From: an uncultured Alistipes sp.
GTDB lineage: Bacteria; Bacteroidota; Bacteroidia; Bacteroidales; Rikenellaceae
Direction of reading: 5' to 3'
DNA: 51,244 nucleotides
Assembly (NCBI GenBank): GCA_900546005.1
Contig: URBJ01000004.1
Location: 1 to 51,244, forward strand
The translations under genes were made by a program, and so were the position numbers. Below are positions 16,030 to 24,714 of the stretch, piece by piece (the first letter of the stretch is position 1; each line of letters begins with the position of its first letter). The notes under the pieces are model-generated. The model searched no databases, was not told where the DNA came from, and saw only the letters and a program-made list of their open reading frames with translations.

Positions 16030-16746
16030 ATGGGAAAAGACAAGATCAGACGATTTGCAGAGAATGCAACCTTTCGATGTGTGGTTCAACCCGAATTCGA
16101 AGAGGTTTTTCGAAAAGATTATGCACTAAAAGGCCATTGGCACGATACGTTCTTCAAGAATCCGAATCCGATCGTCCTCGAATTGGGATGCGGTCGCGGT
16201 GAGTACACCGTGGCGCTGGCCCGACGTTTTCCCGAAAAGAATTTTATCGGAGTGGACATCAAGGGAGCCCGCCTGTGGCGCGGAGCGAAAACCGCTACGG
16301 AGGAGGAAATGGGAAATGTGGCATTTCTGCGGACCCGCATCGAGTTTATCGAGTCGTTTTTCGCGCCGGACGAAGTGGATGAAATCTGGATCACCTTCCC
16401 CGATCCGCAACTCCGAAAGAACCGGATCAAAAAGAGGCTCACCTCTCCGCAATTCTTGGAGATGTATGCCCGGTTTCTGCGTGAAGGCGGGAAGATCCAT
16501 CTAAAGACCGACTCCCGTCCGCTGCACGACTACACGAAACAGCTTGCCGAATTGAATCATCTGGCGATCGAAGCAGCAAATGCCGACATTTACGGTACCG
16601 GTTTTGCAGATGAGGTGCTCTCGATCCGGACCACCTACGAGCAACGGTTCCTGCAAGAGGGCTTGCCGATCACCTACCTCCGTTTTCGGCTGGATCAGCA
16701 GAAAACGTTCGAACCGCTGCCCCTTCCCGACGACGAAGGTCTATAG
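16030..16746 (+). CDS. trmB: tRNA (guanine-N7)-methyltransferase
   Basis: 238 residues. It methylates N7 of G46 in the variable loop of many tRNAs using S-adenosylmethionine, in the cytoplasm. The SAM-binding motif ELGCGRGEYT (from residue 51) is followed by FIGVDIKGARLWRGAK, the TrmB signature ITFPDPQ with the basic stretch RKNRIKKRL, and GGKIHLKTDS. Length and motif order match the family. It starts 6 bases after gldH, so ricT, gldH and trmB very likely share one transcript, linking two RNA-related proteins with a lipoprotein. No odd features. Confidence 0.95.
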   Translation: MGKDKIRRFAENATFRCVVQPEFEEVFRKDYALKGHWHDTFFKNPNPIVLELGCGRGEYTVALARRFPEKNFIGVDIKGARLWRGAKTATEEEMGNVAFLRTRIEFIESFFAPDEVDEIWITFPDPQLRKNRIKKRLTSPQFLEMYARFLREGGKIHLKTDSRPLHDYTKQLAELNHLAIEAANADIYGTGFADEVLSIRTTYEQRFLQEGLPITYLRFRLDQQKTFEPLPLPDDEGL

Positions 16747-16822
16747 ATGGAGGCAAACACGCCTCTCCCATACGGGAAAGTGCCACGCTGCCCGACGTGC
16801 AGAAAAAATCGTCAATTTTTCG

Positions 16823-16830
16823 TATTTTTG
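16823..16830 (+). promoter_or_regulatory. -7 box for OPT-pepT
   Basis: TATTTTTG matches TAnnTTTG, 24 bases before the OPT start codon, giving a very short leader. No clear TTTG at -33. Confidence 0.5.
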
Positions 16831-16854
16831 GGGATCGTGTAAAATTCCATCGCT

Positions 16855-18834
16855 ATGGACCGTTCCGAAAAAGAGACCTCGCTTCCCGAAAACGCCTACC
16901 GTGAGCTTGCCGACGGAGAGAAATACCGTCCCGTCCTACCGCCCGAATCCTCGCCCAAAGAGGTTACGCCCTACTCCGTCGTGTTCGGATTGCTCATGGC
17001 CATCCTCTTCTCGGCGGCTGCAGCTTATCTGGGCTTGCGAGTAGGACAGGTGTTCGAGGCAGCCATCCCGATCGCCATCATCGCAGCTGGCGTAGGAAAC
17101 CTGCTCGGCAAGAAAAAGATGCTGGGACAAAATGTAATCATCCAGTCGATCGGCTCCAGCTCGGGCGTCATTGTCGCCGGTGCCATCTTTACTCTTCCTG
17201 CACTCTACATTCTCGGACTCGATGCCGCATTTTATCAGATCTTCCTCTCCTCTCTATTGGGCGGATTCCTCGGCATCCTGCTGCTGATCCCGTTCCGCAA
17301 ATACTTTGTCCGCGACATGCACGGGAAACTTCCCTTCCCCGAAGCGGCCGCAACCACCGAGATACTCATTTCCGGAGAGCGCAAAGGATCACAAGCCAAG
17401 CTGTTAGCTTTCAGCGGCATCATAGGTGGACTATACGACTTCATCATCGGAACTTTCGGATGGTGGAGCGAAACGATCTCCACACGATTGCTTCCCTTCG
17501 GAGAGCTGATCGCCGAGAAAGTGAAAGTGGTCTTCAAGATCAATACGGGAGCTTCGATACTGGGACTCGGATATATCGTGGGACTGAAATATGCTGCCTA
17601 CATCTGCGCCGGATCGTTCACCGCATGGTTCGTACTGATTCCTCTGTGGGGATACTTCGCCGACTCGCTGAACCTTACCGAAACCCTTCCCTCGGCTCTA
17701 TCTGGAACGATGTCACCGGAAACCATCTTCTCGACATACGTCCGCCACATCGGCATCGGAGGTATTGCCATGGCCGGGCTGGTCGGAATCTTTCGCTCTT
17801 CACGCATCATCCGGCAGGCTTTAGGACTTGCATTCTCCGAACTCATCCATAAACGGACCGACAGCCCCGAAACGACTGAACGTACCCAACGGGACCTCAC
17901 CATGCGGCGTATTCTCTCCCTTTTGATCGCCGTTCTGCTGACGACCCTTTTCTTTTTTCACTTCGGACTGCTCGAGCACTGGACCTATTCGTTAGTGGCC
18001 ATTGCCATCGTCGCGATCATATCCTTCCTGTTTACAACGGTAGCCGCCAATGCCATCGCCATCGTGGGTACGAATCCCGTTTCGGGCATGACGTTGATGA
18101 CGCTGATTCTCTGCTCGCTGATCCTGTCGAGTATCGGACTGAACGGCGAAGCGGGCATGACGGCAGCCCTCATTATCGGCGGCGTAGTCTGCACCGCCCT
18201 CTCTATGGCCGGGGCCTTCATCACCGATCTGAAAATCGGATACTGGATCGGGACCACCCCCGCCCGTCAGGAGGGTTGGAAATTTATGGGAACCGTCGTT
18301 TCAGCCGCAACGGTCGCCGGAGTAATTCTGCTGCTCAACCAAACCTACGGCTTTACGGGCGACGACGCCCTCGCTGCACCGCAGGCCAATGCGATGGCTG
18401 CCGTGATCAAACCTCTGATGGAGGGGGATTCGGCTCCGTGGATGCTCTACTTTGCCGGAGCGGCATTAGCTCTGATTCTGACAATGATCGGCGTACCGGC
18501 ATTGGCCTTTGCATTGGGTATGTTCATTCCGCTCGAACTGAATACCCCGCTGCTGGTAGGCGGATTGCTCAGCTGGTTCGCAGGCAGCCGCAACCGAGAC
18601 AAACAGGTCAACAAGAGACGTCAGGATCGGGGAACGCTGATCGCCTCGGGATTCATTGCCGGAGGGGCCTTGATGGGTGTTGTCAGTGCCCTGTTGAAAT
18701 ATTTCGAAGCCGACTGGTTCGCCTCGTCATGGAGCCAGACAACCGGAGCCGGAGCGCTTGCCGTCATCATGTACCTGCTGCTGATTCTCTATTTTATCCG
18801 TACCTGCCACGGCTCTCAAAAGACAAAAAACTAA
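16855..18834 (+). CDS. OPT family oligopeptide transporter
   Basis: 659 residues with about 14-16 hydrophobic segments. OPT proteins are proton-coupled inner-membrane importers of short peptides or, in some branches, metal chelates. Characteristic features are the N-terminal cytoplasmic stretch ending KEVTPYSVVFGLLMAILFSA, then AYLGLRVGQVFEAAIP, QNVIIQSIGSSSGVIVAGA, LPFPEAAATTEIL, and the later TNPVSGMTLMTL. The next gene, 29 bases downstream with no terminator between, is the tripeptidase PepT, which supports peptide import as the role (inference). Length is typical for the bacterial TIGR00728/TIGR00733-like group. No interruptions seen. Confidence 0.93.
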   Translation: MDRSEKETSLPENAYRELADGEKYRPVLPPESSPKEVTPYSVVFGLLMAILFSAAAAYLGLRVGQVFEAAIPIAIIAAGVGNLLGKKKMLGQNVIIQSIGSSSGVIVAGAIFTLPALYILGLDAAFYQIFLSSLLGGFLGILLLIPFRKYFVRDMHGKLPFPEAAATTEILISGERKGSQAKLLAFSGIIGGLYDFIIGTFGWWSETISTRLLPFGELIAEKVKVVFKINTGASILGLGYIVGLKYAAYICAGSFTAWFVLIPLWGYFADSLNLTETLPSALSGTMSPETIFSTYVRHIGIGGIAMAGLVGIFRSSRIIRQALGLAFSELIHKRTDSPETTERTQRDLTMRRILSLLIAVLLTTLFFFHFGLLEHWTYSLVAIAIVAIISFLFTTVAANAIAIVGTNPVSGMTLMTLILCSLILSSIGLNGEAGMTAALIIGGVVCTALSMAGAFITDLKIGYWIGTTPARQEGWKFMGTVVSAATVAGVILLLNQTYGFTGDDALAAPQANAMAAVIKPLMEGDSAPWMLYFAGAALALILTMIGVPALAFALGMFIPLELNTPLLVGGLLSWFAGSRNRDKQVNKRRQDRGTLIASGFIAGGALMGVVSALLKYFEADWFASSWSQTTGAGALAVIMYLLLILYFIRTCHGSQKTKN

Positions 18835-18863
18835 CGCTTACATATCGATTGAATCATAAAAAT

Positions 18864-20093
18864 ATGCAACTCGAAGAACGTTTTTTACAATATGTCGCAT
18901 TCGATACGCAGAGTGATCCGAACAGCGACACCTATCCGTCAACGGCCAAACAGCTCGTTCTGCTGAACCACCTGCTCGAAGAGATGCTTCGCATGGGATT
19001 GGAAGAGGTCGAAATCGACGCACACGGATATGTAACGGGAACGATTCCGGCATCAACGGGCTGCGAAAAAGTTCCCACGATCGGCTTTATCTCGCACGTC
19101 GATACGAGCCCCGACATGTCGGGAACGCATATTCACCCCCGAATTATCGAATCGTACAACGGCGGAGACATCCGGCTGAACGATGATCTGGTAATGAAAG
19201 TTTCCGATTTCCCGGAGCTGGAGCACTTCAAGGGGCACCGGTTGATCGTCACGGACGGGACCACCCTGCTCGGAGCCGACGACAAGGCCGGTATCGCCGA
19301 GATCATGACCGCAGCAGCCTACCTCATGGACCATCCCGAAATCGAACACGGCAAAATCCGGATCGGTTTTACGCCGGATGAAGAGATCGGACGGGGAGTC
19401 GAATTTTTCGACGTCGAAAAGTTCGGAGCCGATTTTGCCTACACGATGGATGGCGGTTTCGAGGGAGAGCTCGAATACGAGAATTTCAATGCCGCTTCGG
19501 CAAAAATATCCGTACAAGGCAGGAACATCCACCCCGGATATGCCAAAGACAAAATGATCAATGCCTTAGAGGTACTCCACGACCTGCATGCCCTGCTCCC
19601 CGCCACGCAGCGTCCGGAACACACCGAAGGATATGAAGGCTTCTATCACCTGATCGGGATGCAAGGCACCGTCGAATCGGCCTCATCGGAGTACATCATC
19701 CGCGACCATTCGCGCGAAAAGTTCGAACACAAGAAAAAGTTTCTGTCGGATGCCGCCGCATTGATCAACGAAAAATACGGTTCCAATGTGCTCTCTCTGG
19801 AGATTAAGGATCAATATTACAACATGCGCGAGCAGATCGAGCCCTATCCTGAGGTGATCGAAAAGGCCATGGAGGCCATGCGAATGAGCGGCGTCACTCC
19901 GCTCGTGCGGCCGATCCGCGGAGGGACTGACGGAGCCCAGCTATCCTATCGGGGACTTCCCTGTCCGAACCTGTTCACGGGCGGGATGAATTTTCACGGC
20001 AAATTCGAATACTGCTCGGTCGACACCATGCAAAAAGCCGTTCAAACCATCATCAATTTAGTCCGTCTATGGGCCGCTCCTTCAGCCTGTTAG
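18864..20093 (+). CDS. pepT: Peptidase T (tripeptide aminopeptidase)
   Basis: 409 residues, M20 family dizinc aminopeptidase releasing N-terminal residues from tripeptides in the cytoplasm. Catalytic residues fall at essentially the same numbers as in Escherichia coli PepT: H78 and D80 in SHVDTSPD, D140 in GADDKAG, E173 and E174 in TPDEEIGRG, D196 in TMDGGFEGE, and H378 in NFHGKFEY. The lid-domain insertion (about 207-320) is intact. The ATG at 18864 gives MQLEERFLQYV, the usual PepT start; the reading frame stays open much further upstream inside the OPT gene, but that has no family similarity. Probably co-transcribed with the OPT transporter, giving a peptide uptake and cleavage pair. Confidence 0.96.
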   Translation: MQLEERFLQYVAFDTQSDPNSDTYPSTAKQLVLLNHLLEEMLRMGLEEVEIDAHGYVTGTIPASTGCEKVPTIGFISHVDTSPDMSGTHIHPRIIESYNGGDIRLNDDLVMKVSDFPELEHFKGHRLIVTDGTTLLGADDKAGIAEIMTAAAYLMDHPEIEHGKIRIGFTPDEEIGRGVEFFDVEKFGADFAYTMDGGFEGELEYENFNAASAKISVQGRNIHPGYAKDKMINALEVLHDLHALLPATQRPEHTEGYEGFYHLIGMQGTVESASSEYIIRDHSREKFEHKKKFLSDAAALINEKYGSNVLSLEIKDQYYNMREQIEPYPEVIEKAMEAMRMSGVTPLVRPIRGGTDGAQLSYRGLPCPNLFTGGMNFHGKFEYCSVDTMQKAVQTIINLVRLWAAPSAC

Positions 20094-20109
20094 ACAGATA
20101 CCGTTCCGT

Positions 20110-20117
20110 TATCTTTG
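20110..20117 (+). promoter_or_regulatory. -7 box for the muropeptide salvage operon
   Basis: TATCTTTG matches TAnnTTTG, 76 bases before the symporter start. A second, poorer candidate is TACCTTAG at 20150-20157. No TTTG at -33 for either, which would fit regulated expression. Confidence 0.4.
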
Positions 20118-20192
20118 ACAAGTTTTAAAAATTTTTAATAAAAAGTTCGTACCTTAGCGACTCGAAACAAGTCCCAAACTTTTATTGCACAT

Positions 20193-21650
20193 ATGAGTCC
20201 AATAGCTGTACTAATTACCGTTGCCGCATATTTCGTTGTTCTATTCACGGTTGCCTATTTCGCCGGACGGAAGGCCGACAATCAGGGATTCTTTGTCGGA
20301 AACCGCAAATCGCCTTGGTTCATCGTAGCTTTGGCCATGATCGGATCGAGTATCTCGGGCGTAACCTTCATTTCGGTGCCGGGATGGGTCGAAGTCAATA
20401 ACTTTTCGTACCTGCAAATGGTGTTGGGTTTTGTCGTCGGACAATTCATCATCGCTTTCGTGCTGATTCCGCTCTTCTACCGGATGCAGTTGGTCTCGAT
20501 CTACGAATACCTCCAGCAACGCTTCGGAATCTCATCCTACAAAACCGGCGCATGGTTCTTTTTTATATCCAAAATGCTGGGCGCCGCCGTCCGAATCTTT
20601 TTGGTCTGCATCGTGATGCAATTTTTGGTATTCGATCCGCTCGGGGTCGATTTCATCTGGAACGTAGTACTAACCATGCTGATCGTATGGCTGTACACGT
20701 TTCAGGGAGGGGTCAAATCGCTCATCTGGACCGATACACTCAAAACATTCTGCCTGATCGTCAGTGTAGGACTCTGTATCTACTACATAGCCTCCGATCT
20801 CAATCTCGGTTTCGGATCGATGTTCCGGGCCGTTGCCGACAGCGATCTTTCACGCACGTTCTTCTTTGACGACGTGAACGACAAGCGGTTCTTCCTCAAA
20901 CAGTTTCTGGCCGGAGTGTTCACCGTAATCGCCACCATGGGACTCGATCAAGACATGATGCAACGTAACCTGAGCTGCAAAAACTATCGCGACTCCCAGA
21001 AGAATATCATTACCAGTGGGATCATGCAGTTTTTCATCATCGCGCTGTTTCTGATGTTGGGCGTTCTGCTCTACATGTATGCAGCCCAACGCCAGATCAC
21101 CCTTCCCGAAAAAAGTGACGAACTCTTTCCGATGCTTGCGACACAGGGGTACTTTCCGACAGTCGTGGGGGTACTTTTTGTCATCGGCATGGTTTCTGCC
21201 GCCTTCTCTGCTGCGGGGTCTGCACTGACCGCCCTGACCACGTCGTTCACCGTAGACATTCTCGACAGCACACGGAAACACTCCGAAACAGAGACCGCAC
21301 ACATCCGGAAACGGGTCCACATCGGCATGGCCGTCATGATGGGAGTGGTCATCTTGATCTTCAATCTGCTGAACAACACGAGTGTCGTCGATGCCGTCTA
21401 CATTCTGGCCAGCTACACTTACGGCCCGATTTTAGGACTTTTCGCATTCGGCATCTTCATGAAGCAACAGGTCCGCGACCGCTGGATTCCGCTCGTGGCA
21501 CTGCTGGCTCCGGTGTTGTGCTTCATCCTGCAAAAAAATTCCGAGGCGTGGTTCGGAGGCTACTCCTTCAGCTACGAACTTCTCATATTCAACGCATTGT
21601 TTACCTTTATCGGACTGTGTCTATTGATAAAAAAAGAACATAAATCATGA
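20193..21650 (+). CDS. Sodium:solute symporter, probable MurNAc/muropeptide importer
   Basis: 485 residues, about 13 membrane helices, SSS family. Family landmarks are AYFAGRKADNQGFFVGNRKSPW, MIGSSISGVTFISVPGWV, FQGGVKSLIWTDTLK, GLDQDMMQRNLSCK and SAAFSAAGSALTALTTSF with the Na+-site serine/threonines. SSS proteins import sugars, amino acids or sialic acid with Na+. Here it is the first gene of a run that ends with a MurNAc kinase-like and a MurNAc-6-phosphate etherase gene, an order resembling the murTKQ cluster described in Tannerella forsythia, where MurT imports MurNAc. Substrate is therefore inferred from context. The stop overlaps the next start by 4 bases (ATGA), indicating translational coupling. 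Confidence 0.88.
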   Translation: MSPIAVLITVAAYFVVLFTVAYFAGRKADNQGFFVGNRKSPWFIVALAMIGSSISGVTFISVPGWVEVNNFSYLQMVLGFVVGQFIIAFVLIPLFYRMQLVSIYEYLQQRFGISSYKTGAWFFFISKMLGAAVRIFLVCIVMQFLVFDPLGVDFIWNVVLTMLIVWLYTFQGGVKSLIWTDTLKTFCLIVSVGLCIYYIASDLNLGFGSMFRAVADSDLSRTFFFDDVNDKRFFLKQFLAGVFTVIATMGLDQDMMQRNLSCKNYRDSQKNIITSGIMQFFIIALFLMLGVLLYMYAAQRQITLPEKSDELFPMLATQGYFPTVVGVLFVIGMVSAAFSAAGSALTALTTSFTVDILDSTRKHSETETAHIRKRVHIGMAVMMGVVILIFNLLNNTSVVDAVYILASYTYGPILGLFAFGIFMKQQVRDRWIPLVALLAPVLCFILQKNSEAWFGGYSFSYELLIFNALFTFIGLCLLIKKEHKS

Positions 21651-24600
21651 AAAAGATGTTGGGATTCGGTCGACGTGCGGCAGTGCTCCTGATTGCACTT
21701 TGCTGCTGGTTCGGATCGAGTGCACAGGAATTGTCGAACGATGTACGGAATCGAATCGGCGAAAGCTTGACGGCCACGGCCAAAACGATGTTGCGTTCAG
21801 GCAAGATCCGGGTCGATTCGGTCGCAATACAAAAGAAGCGGATCGAACTCTATGCCAGTGAAAATTGCGCTTATATTCCTTTCCGTGAGGACAATGTAGC
21901 GGCCATATATGATAGCATACGGGCCATACTCCCCTCCGATTTTCAGAAAAAGGAGGTTGTTCTCTATACAGAGGGCCAGCCGATCGAATCGCTGATTCCC
22001 CATCCGCTCCGATCGAAGAACGACCGGAAACTGAAACGGTTCACTACGGAATACGACTATCCGCTGGTCATCCGGACCGACGTGCCTTACGAGCCGACGG
22101 CCGGACTGGCAGGGCGCCATATCGCCATGTGGCAAAGTCACGGTTACTATTTCGAGCCGAAACTGAACCGGTGGGAGTGGCAACGGGCCCGGATTTTTCA
22201 GATCGTAGAAGACCTTTATACACAAAGCTACGTTCTGCCTTACTTGGTTCCGATGCTCGAGCGGGCCGGAGCCTATGTGTTGCTGCCCCGCGAACGCGAT
22301 ACGCAGGAGATAGAGGTCATCGCAGATAACGATGTCCCGACCGCAGCAAGCCAAATCTATGAGGAGCAGGCCGGGAAGTACGGGTGGACAACCGGAGACA
22401 GCGCCGGATTCGCCTACAAGCAAGCTGTCTATAAAGATAAGGAAAACCCATTCCGCACGGGTACCTACCGCCAGACGAAGAGCGTTTCCCGAGCCAGCGA
22501 CGCCGGTGAAGCCCGTTGGACGTTAGAGATACCGAAAAGCGGCCGCTATGCCGTTTACGTCTCCTACAAGACGCTCCCCAACAGCACGGACGACGCCCTC
22601 TACACCGTGCACCACAAGGGAGGAACCACCCGTTTCCGGGTCAACCAGACCATGGGCGGCGGGACATGGATCTATCTCGGCCATTTTGAGTTCGACGCAA
22701 ACACACAATCCGAAGATCCGAATGTTTCAACTCCGGACAAAAAGCAGGCCCACGTTACACTGAGTACCCTCTCGCGCAAAGAGGGACGGATCGTTACGGC
22801 CGATGCGGTGAAGGTCGGCGGCGGCATGGGCAACATCGCCCGCATCATGCCCGAAGAGCAACGCAACCCCGAAATCGACTACCAATACGAAGTCAGCGGT
22901 TACCCCCGCTTTTCGGAAGGTGCGAAATACTGGCTCCAATGGGCCGGATTCCCCGATTCTGTCTACACGCCGACGAATCTGACCAACGACTACCGCGACG
23001 ACTATCTGTGTCGGGGACTGTGGGTAAATTATCTGGTCGGAGGATCGAAAAACGCCCCCGACCGCGAGGGAATGCACATTCCGATCGACCTGTCATTCGC
23101 CTTCCACACCGATGCGGGAACCACCCCCAACGATTCGATTATCGGCACGCTCGGCATCTACTATACGCACAAAACCGACGGCCTCTATCCGAACGGTACA
23201 TCGCGGTGGTTGTCTCGCGACCTGACCGATCTTGTTCAGACGCAGATCGTTTCCGACATCGAAGCCCTCTACGAACCGAATTGGTCGCGCCGCGGCATGT
23301 GGAACGATTCCTATTTCGAGGCACACGTTCCGGAGGTTCCGAGTATGTTACTCGAACTGCTCTCCCACCAAAATTTCGCCGACATGCGCTACGGACTCGA
23401 CCCGAGCTTCCGGTTCACCGTGAGCCGAGCCATCTACAAAGGGATTCTGCGTTTCCTCGCTTTCCAGAACAAACAGGAGTATGTCGTACAGCCGCTGCCG
23501 GTCGACCATTTCCGGATCCGTTTCTGCGCAGCCGACAGCGCCGAACTGAGTTGGCAACCGGTCGACGACCCGCTGGAACCCACCGCACGTACCGAACGCT
23601 ACATCCTCTACACGCGCATCGGGGACGGCGGCTTTGACAACGGGACAATCGTCGATGGAACCCACACCCGTGTCAAGGTGACTCCCGGCACCATACAAAG
23701 TTACAAGATCGCGGCCTTGAACCGTGGCGGAGAGAGTTTCCCGTCCGAAACGCTCTCGGTCTACCGAGCTGCAAATTCAGAAAACGCATCTACGAACGAA
23801 AATACCGTTCTGATCGTTAATGGATTCGATCGCGTCAGTGCACCGTACAGCTTTGTCAACGGGACGCTAGCCGGCTTCTACGACGAGATCGACCACGGAG
23901 TTCCCGACGGATCGGACATTACGTACATCGGCAGCCAATACGAATTCGTCCGTCCGACGCCATACGGTGATGATGATGCGGCAGGATTCGGAGCGAGCCG
24001 CGCCGATCACGAAAAAGAGGTGATCGCCGGCAACACGTTCGACTACCCCTTCCTGCACGGGAAATCGATCGCCGAGGCCGGATATTCGTTCGTCTCGTGC
24101 AGCAACGAGTCGGTCATGGATGGAGAGGTCGATCTGAAGGAGTACAAGGCTGTCGATCTGATCCTCGGCAAGCAACGCGAAACCGTCGTGGCACGGGGTG
24201 CAAAACCGGCACGCTTCCGCGCCTTCCCCGAACCGTTACAACAGGCACTGAAGTCCTATTGTGCAGCGGGGGGTAACCTGTTCGTCAGCGGAGCCTATGT
24301 AGCAAGTGACCTGTGGGCCAGCGACACGACCGAAGTATCGCAAAATTTTGCCACAGAAGTATTGAAAATCAAACTCCGGACCGGACGAGCCGCCCTGCAC
24401 GGAGGGGTTAAAAGCGTCAGCTCACCTTACCGTACGCTGAACGGCAGCTACACCTACAACCACACGCTGAACGATACGTGCTACATCGTCGAGTCGCCCG
24501 ACGCAATCGAGCCGGCCGACAGCGATGCCTATACCGTATTCCGCTACTCGGAGAACAACCTCAGTGCCGGTGTCGCCTACAAAGGAGCCCACCGGGTATG

Positions 24601-24691
24601 TACGTTGGGCTTCCCGTTCGAGACGGTACTCGGACAAGAGGACCGGAATCGGTTGATGAAATCGATTCTCGACTTTTTCGAAGAGAAGTAA
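21647..24691 (+). CDS. Periplasmic chimeric N-acetylmuramoyl-L-alanine amidase with golvesin-like insert
   Basis: 1014 residues with a signal peptide (SSAQ, cleavage near A26). An Amidase_3-type zinc fold is split by a long insert. The proposed zinc ligands are H165 (MWQSHGYYFEP), E177 (NRWEWQR) and H487 (FAFHTDAGTTPND), with catalytic E570 (VPSMLLELLSHQN). Between E177 and H487 lies a beta-rich module, about 250-420, with golvesin/xanthan-lyase-like features (YGWTTGDSAGFAYK, GRYAVYVSYKT, GGTWIYLGHFEF, SRKEGRIVTADAVKVGGG). After the amidase comes an Fn3-like domain (about 635-725) and a 290-residue C-terminal alpha/beta domain beginning VLIVNGFDRV, resembling an amidotransferase-like fold. 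Amidases cut the bond between MurNAc and L-Ala. Its place between the symporter and MurK/MurQ genes suggests it strips peptides so that MurNAc-containing sugars can be imported (inference). Confidence 0.82.
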   Translation: MKKMLGFGRRAAVLLIALCCWFGSSAQELSNDVRNRIGESLTATAKTMLRSGKIRVDSVAIQKKRIELYASENCAYIPFREDNVAAIYDSIRAILPSDFQKKEVVLYTEGQPIESLIPHPLRSKNDRKLKRFTTEYDYPLVIRTDVPYEPTAGLAGRHIAMWQSHGYYFEPKLNRWEWQRARIFQIVEDLYTQSYVLPYLVPMLERAGAYVLLPRERDTQEIEVIADNDVPTAASQIYEEQAGKYGWTTGDSAGFAYKQAVYKDKENPFRTGTYRQTKSVSRASDAGEARWTLEIPKSGRYAVYVSYKTLPNSTDDALYTVHHKGGTTRFRVNQTMGGGTWIYLGHFEFDANTQSEDPNVSTPDKKQAHVTLSTLSRKEGRIVTADAVKVGGGMGNIARIMPEEQRNPEIDYQYEVSGYPRFSEGAKYWLQWAGFPDSVYTPTNLTNDYRDDYLCRGLWVNYLVGGSKNAPDREGMHIPIDLSFAFHTDAGTTPNDSIIGTLGIYYTHKTDGLYPNGTSRWLSRDLTDLVQTQIVSDIEALYEPNWSRRGMWNDSYFEAHVPEVPSMLLELLSHQNFADMRYGLDPSFRFTVSRAIYKGILRFLAFQNKQEYVVQPLPVDHFRIRFCAADSAELSWQPVDDPLEPTARTERYILYTRIGDGGFDNGTIVDGTHTRVKVTPGTIQSYKIAALNRGGESFPSETLSVYRAANSENASTNENTVLIVNGFDRVSAPYSFVNGTLAGFYDEIDHGVPDGSDITYIGSQYEFVRPTPYGDDDAAGFGASRADHEKEVIAGNTFDYPFLHGKSIAEAGYSFVSCSNESVMDGEVDLKEYKAVDLILGKQRETVVARGAKPARFRAFPEPLQQALKSYCAAGGNLFVSGAYVASDLWASDTTEVSQNFATEVLKIKLRTGRAALHGGVKSVSSPYRTLNGSYTYNHTLNDTCYIVESPDAIEPADSDAYTVFRYSENNLSAGVAYKGAHRVCTLGFPFETVLGQEDRNRLMKSILDFFEEK

Positions 24692-24714
24692 ACAGATAAT
24701 ATTCGACACCGGAA

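Noticed and set aside
16747..16770. Small GAGGC/GCCTC hairpin after trmB considered as a terminator
   Set aside because: Only five base pairs and no T-run; too weak to list.
18276..18863. Upstream extension of pepT into the OPT gene
   Set aside because: The frame is open but the added 196 residues are unlike M20 peptidases, and the internal ATG puts catalytic residues at the numbers known for E. coli PepT.
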